Shown here piece after piece: positions 44,057-64,000 of a stretch of DNA of 64,000 nucleotides (positions are counted from its first letter, which is position 1; every line of letters starts with the position of its first letter). The stretch is from Actinokineospora iranica. Its GTDB lineage: Bacteria > Actinomycetota > Actinomycetes > Mycobacteriales > Pseudonocardiaceae. Made by a program: the position numbers and the translations under genes. The notes below the pieces were generated by a model, which was given only the letters and a program-made list of their open reading frames with translations, was not told the DNA's origin and did no database searches. Location: contig NZ_FMZZ01000007.1 in NCBI RefSeq assembly GCF_900101685.1, positions 248,001 through 312,000 of the forward strand, in the 5' to 3' direction.

Positions 44057-46276
44057 GTGATTCAGTTCCGTGTGTTAGGCCCGCTCGATGTCGTGTGCGA
44101 CGACGAGCGGACCGCGCTCGGCGGCGTGAAGCAGCGCGCGCTGCTGGGGCGCCTGCTCCTGGAACCGAACCAGGTGGTCTCGACCAGTCGGTTGGTGGAC
44201 GCGCTCTGGGCCAACGACGAGCCGCCGGTCACGGCGCGCAAGATCCTGCAGAACTCCGTGTGGTCGCTGCGGTCGGTGCTGAACGCGCTGCCGACCGCCG
44301 ACGCTCTCCCGGCCCTGGTCACGCAGCCGCCGGGCTACCTGCTCAGCGTGGATGAGGACGCGGTCGACCTGCACGTTTTCCGCCGCAAGGTGGAGTTGGG
44401 CCGGGAGAAGATGGCGAACGGCTCGCCCGCGGCGGCGGCCGTGATCCTGCGCGACGCCCTCGACCTGTGGCGCGGGGACGTCCTCGCCGACCTCGCCGAG
44501 GCCGGGGTCACCTGGCCGGAGTCGACCCTGGTCGAGAAGACCCGCCCCGACGCCCTGGAGCTGTACTTCGAGGCCAAGATCGAGTGCGGGCACCACCACG
44601 CGGTGATCGACGGCATCGAGAAGCTGGTGAAGAGCGAGCCGCTGCGCGAGCGCGCGTCCGGGCTGCTCATGCTCGCGCTGTACCGCTGCGGCCGCCAGAC
44701 CGAGGCGCTCGACGTCTACAGCCGCACCCGCGCCGAGTTGGTCGACAACTTCGGCCTGCAGCCCGGCCCCTGGCTGCGCCACCTGCAGGAGCGCATCCTG
44801 GCCCACGACCCCGCCCTCGACCACCCCAGCGCGGGCGCGGCCGCCGTCGAGGACCCCGAGCGTGACGACCGCGCCATCGAGCTGGGCTCGTGGCCGCGGC
44901 CGCGCGCCGACGACGACTTCATGCCGGACCTGCTGAGCGTGCCCGACTGGCTCGGCGCCGCCGTGCCGACGCAGGGCCTGCGGGCGCGCAGGCGCGAGGC
45001 CACCATCATGATCGTGCGCGCGCACGTCGGGGCCAGGGCGAGCACCGCGCACCCGGTCGGGGTGGACGAGCTGCTCGAGGGCATCCACACCCTGCTCCGC
45101 ACCGGGGTGGAGTGCTGCGGCGGCGAGGTCCTGGCGTCGGTGGGATCGGCGACCATCGCCCTGTTCAACCTCGACGACTCCCGGGAGAACGCCGCCAGGG
45201 CCACCAAGCTCGCCCTGCTGCTGCGCGACAGCCTCGACATGTCCGACGAGAACAGGGACGGGCTGACCATCCGGGCGATGGTGGCCACCGGCGACCTGCA
45301 GTGGTACGGGGACGCGTCGCGGCGGCGCAGCCAGGTGTCGGTCAACGGCACCCTGTTGGACCAGTGCTGGGAGATCTTCCCCCGGGTGCCGAGCGGCACG
45401 ATCTGGGTGTCCGACCGGACGAAATCGCTGACCTCCGACCAGGTGTCGTACCTGGCGACGGCGGGCGAGTCGCCGTACTGGGTGGCCGAGGCCCGCTCGA
45501 TCGACCACCTGGTCGACACCGAGCCGTTCATGGACCGCGAGCACGAGATGGAGATCCTCCGGCGGACGTTCCAGCGGGTCGAGCGGCGCGGGACCCCGCA
45601 CCTGGTCACCGTCCTCGGCGACCATGGCACGGGCAAGAGCAGGCTGCTGATGGAGTTCTGCGCGATGGTCGCCGAGCAGGCAGGCACGAGGCCGCTGGTG
45701 CTGCGGTACCGGGTGAACCGGTCGGCGAGCGTCGACCCGGCCGCGGTCGCCGCTGAACTGCGGGCGCTGCACCACGAGGTCGACCCGGTGGCGGCGGTCC
45801 GGTCGGCCGAGCGGGCGGGCGCCCGCGGCGGCGCCGAGGTCCTGGTGCGGGAGATCGCCGCGCTGCGCCCGGTCGTCATCGCGGTGGACGACCTGCACTT
45901 GGCCGACCAGGCGACGCTGGCCTTCTTCGAGCGGCTCGGCGCGGGCGGCCCGCCGGGCAAGCTGCTGGTCGTGGCAGGCGCGAGCGAGTACTTCCACCGC
46001 CGGTTCCCGCGCTGGGGACGGTCTCAGCCGAACAGCACCCGGATCTTGCTGGAGCCGCTGTCGGAGGACGCGGTCGGCAGGCTGTTCGAGAACCTGGCGG
46101 GATCGGCTGGCGAGTGTGTTCCGGACTCGACCTGGCAGGTGTTCCACCGCGTCTTCGGGGCCCCGGACTCCGCGGCGGCGAAGCGCGCGTGGTTGATGCG
46201 GGCGCTGCCGCTGGTCGTCGGGACGAAGACCTTCCCGGCCGAGCACATGGCGGGCGGCCCCGTCTCGGTGCGGTAG
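44057..46276 (+). CDS. Large SARP regulator: winged helix, BTAD, cyclase-homology and ATPase domains
   Basis: A 739-residue regulator from GTG 44057. Domains in order: OmpR-like winged helix (1-95: IQFRVLGPLDVVCDDERTA, PPGYLLSVDED), BTAD (100-250: LRDALDLWRGDVLADLAEAG, RQTEALDVYSRTRAEL), a class III nucleotide-cyclase-like domain (about 315-480: EATIMIVRAHVGARAS, LTIRAMVATGDLQWYG, VSVNGTLLDQCWEIF) and an AAA/STAND ATPase (about 490-739: Walker A GDHGTGKSRLL, Walker B VIAVDDLHLAD). It probably switches on the type I PKS cluster to its right. The cyclase part lacks obvious paired metal aspartates, so it is likely a sensor. It ends near an ATPase segment without the long TPR tail of full LAL/SARP-LAL proteins. 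Confidence 0.88.
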   Translation: MIQFRVLGPLDVVCDDERTALGGVKQRALLGRLLLEPNQVVSTSRLVDALWANDEPPVTARKILQNSVWSLRSVLNALPTADALPALVTQPPGYLLSVDEDAVDLHVFRRKVELGREKMANGSPAAAAVILRDALDLWRGDVLADLAEAGVTWPESTLVEKTRPDALELYFEAKIECGHHHAVIDGIEKLVKSEPLRERASGLLMLALYRCGRQTEALDVYSRTRAELVDNFGLQPGPWLRHLQERILAHDPALDHPSAGAAAVEDPERDDRAIELGSWPRPRADDDFMPDLLSVPDWLGAAVPTQGLRARRREATIMIVRAHVGARASTAHPVGVDELLEGIHTLLRTGVECCGGEVLASVGSATIALFNLDDSRENAARATKLALLLRDSLDMSDENRDGLTIRAMVATGDLQWYGDASRRRSQVSVNGTLLDQCWEIFPRVPSGTIWVSDRTKSLTSDQVSYLATAGESPYWVAEARSIDHLVDTEPFMDREHEMEILRRTFQRVERRGTPHLVTVLGDHGTGKSRLLMEFCAMVAEQAGTRPLVLRYRVNRSASVDPAAVAAELRALHHEVDPVAAVRSAERAGARGGAEVLVREIAALRPVVIAVDDLHLADQATLAFFERLGAGGPPGKLLVVAGASEYFHRRFPRWGRSQPNSTRILLEPLSEDAVGRLFENLAGSAGECVPDSTWQVFHRVFGAPDSAAAKRAWLMRALPLVVGTKTFPAEHMAGGPVSVR

Positions 46277-46290
46277 CGCGTCGAACGGAA

Positions 46291-46329
46291 AACGAGGGGG
46301 CGGGATCGCAGCGATCCCGCCCCCTCGTT
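46291..46329. terminator. 19-bp perfect inverted repeat between convergent genes
   Basis: AACGAGGGGGCGGGATCGC (46291-46309) is exactly complementary to 46311-46329 with one base at the centre, followed by TC-rich DNA. It separates the SARP gene and the SnoaL-like gene and is a likely bidirectional terminator. Confidence 0.75.
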
Positions 46330-46341
46330 CACGTGCGTGTG

Positions 46342-46698
46342 TCAGTAGCCGTTGAAGAAGCCGTGCAGTCGGGTGACGCGGCCGTCCCTGAACAGCGCGA
46401 CGTCGTAGCCGCTCACCGCGGGCGCGCCGGTCGCCGGGCCCACCTGCCACGAGAAGTGCACGGCGTCGTGGTGGGTCAGCACCGTGCCCACGGTGAAGCG
46501 CATCCCGGTGAAGTTCCTGGTTGCGGCGGCGATGTACTGGCCGATGGCGGCCGTGCCGCTCGCGGAGGTGTTCGGGTCGACGTAGAGCGCGTCCGGGGTG
46601 AACACGGCATCGACCATGGCCTGCCGGTTGTTCTCGTCCGTCTCGTTCCAGATCGCGATGTACCTGTCGACCAGGTCGCGCACGGCCTGCTTGTTCAT
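46342..46698 (-). CDS. SnoaL-like (NTF2-fold) protein
   Basis: A 118-residue protein of the SnoaL-like/NTF2 fold: AVRDLVDRYIAIWNETDENNRQ, VFTPDALYVDPN, GTAAIGQYIAAATRNFTGM and DVALFRDGRVTRLHGFF follow the family order. In polyketide pathways these proteins are cyclases, hydrolases or hydroxylases. It is downstream of the PKS gene on the same strand with a 54-base gap, so it may be transcribed with it and act on its product; a stand-alone stress-type role is also possible. Confidence 0.82.
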   Translation of the reverse strand: MNKQAVRDLVDRYIAIWNETDENNRQAMVDAVFTPDALYVDPNTSASGTAAIGQYIAAATRNFTGMRFTVGTVLTHHDAVHFSWQVGPATGAPAVSGYDVALFRDGRVTRLHGFFNGY

Positions 46699-46752
46699 GG
46701 TTCGGGTGTCCTGTCCGGGGTTGTCCAGCTTGTCGGGGAAGGGAAGCGGCGC

Positions 46753-63399
<16,647 letters not shown>

Positions 63400-63502
63400 C
63401 TCAACAGCTCTTTTCTTCATGAATGGAGAAAGGCGCGTCGCGGTGGCCCGCACACGGCCCAGGTGCGCCCGCTGGTGGTTCGGGGTTCGTTTTCCGCGGT
63501 TC

Positions 63503-64000
63503 TCAGCCGGGCGCGATGGCGGCTTCGTCCCCGTCGCGCAGGGCGGTGAGCAGGGCGCGCAACCCGGCTTCCACGCGGTCGATCTCGCCGTCGGTGATGA
63601 ACACCGACGGCTCAAGGCGCAGTGTGTCGGTCGCGCTGGCGGTGGGCAGGACGCGCAGGGCGTGCGCGCGCAGCAGGTAGCCGGACAGCGCGTAGCCGAG
63701 GAGCCCGTCGCGGGCCTGCTCGGCGATGAACCCCGCGGCGGAGCCGGACTGGTCGCGGAACTCCATGCCGATCATCAGTCCGACGCCCCGCACGTCGGCG
63801 ACCACGGTCGGGAACTCGTCCCGCAACCCGTTCAGCATGGCCAGCAGCCGGGCGCCGCGCTCGGCCGCCAGCGCGTAGACCGCGCCGCCGTCGGCTTCCA
63901 GCAGGTCCACCGTGCGCGCCGCGATGAGCGTGGAGAAGGCGTCCTTGGCGAAGGTCGAGCTGTGCACAAGCTCGAACTCGTCGCGGTAGCGCGACTTGCG
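63503..64000 (-). CDS. Class III (PLP-dependent) aminotransferase, C-terminal part
   Basis: The last 165 codons of a gene that continues past the right edge. [39 protein letters not shown] and the C-terminal [24 protein letters not shown] are typical of omega-/acetylornithine-type class III aminotransferases. The catalytic lysine lies just outside the window. It is upstream of the PKS on the same strand with about 100 bases between, so likely one operon. In coelimycin-like polyketide alkaloid pathways such an enzyme aminates the released aldehyde; making an amino starter is another option. Confidence 0.85.
   Translation of the reverse strand, partial: RKSRYRDEFELVHSSTFAKDAFSTLIAARTVDLLEADGGAVYALAAERGARLLAMLNGLRDEFPTVVADVRGVGLMIGMEFRDQSGSAAGFIAEQARDGLLGYALSGYLLRAHALRVLPTASATDTLRLEPSVFITDGEIDRVEAGLRALLTALRDGDEAAIAPG

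Overview
The window is very GC-rich DNA with dense, mostly overlapping genes, GTG/TTG starts and actinomycete-type regulators (SARPs, GAF-ANTAR proteins). This fits a filamentous actinomycete, probably of the Pseudonocardiales; the placement is inferred from gene content, not from a marker gene. No rRNA, tRNA, CRISPR array or insertion sequence was seen.

Region A (1-17.9 kb) is an aromatic type II polyketide cluster. It holds KS-alpha, KS-beta (chain length factor), ACP, a C-9 type ketoreductase, a didomain aromatase/cyclase and a metallo-beta-lactamase-fold cyclase. It also has its own acetyl-CoA carboxylase (biotin carboxylase, fused carboxyltransferase, biotin carrier), tailoring oxidases (acyl-CoA-dehydrogenase-fold monooxygenase, flavin reductase, Baeyer-Villiger monooxygenase, flavodoxin) and a small SARP activator. 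Three gate residues of the KS-beta match the octaketide (actinorhodin-type) pattern. Direct heptamer repeats with 11-bp period, the classic SARP target, lie in both divergent promoter regions.

Region B (18.1-22.9 kb) holds surface or secreted proteins (a glycine-rich RTX/PGRS-like protein, a beta-helix-like protein, a 40-residue hydrophobic peptide), two GAF-ANTAR regulators and a strong intrinsic terminator.

Region C (22.9-29.3 kb) looks like a compact hydroxycinnamate pathway. It encodes a tyrosine ammonia-lyase-type MIO enzyme, a probable heme-dependent tyrosine 3-hydroxylase, a catechol O-methyltransferase and an amidohydrolase. Divergently, a carboxylate-amine ligase is translationally coupled to a phenolic acid decarboxylase. 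Together they could convert tyrosine to caffeate, ferulate and vinylcatechol/vinylguaiacol or amides. I regard this as the most interesting candidate system.

Region D (29.3-42.8 kb) is mostly housekeeping or accessory: YchJ-like protein, glutathionyl-hydroquinone reductase type GST, copper-storage type protein, type II NADH dehydrogenase, YihY membrane protein, regulators, secreted proteins, a GT4 glycosyltransferase coupled to a GH92 mannosidase whose start is disrupted, and a glyoxalase-fold protein. A decayed acyl-CoA ligase follows.

Region E (44-64 kb) is the left edge of a second biosynthetic cluster. It has a large SARP/cyclase-homology/ATPase regulator, a SnoaL-like protein, a giant modular type I PKS (KSQ-ACP loading module without an AT, then three KS-AT-DH-KR-ACP modules) and a truncated class III aminotransferase. 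An all-malonyl polyene chain plus an aminotransferase suggests, by inference, a polyketide alkaloid or an amino-terminated polyene; the rest lies beyond the right edge.
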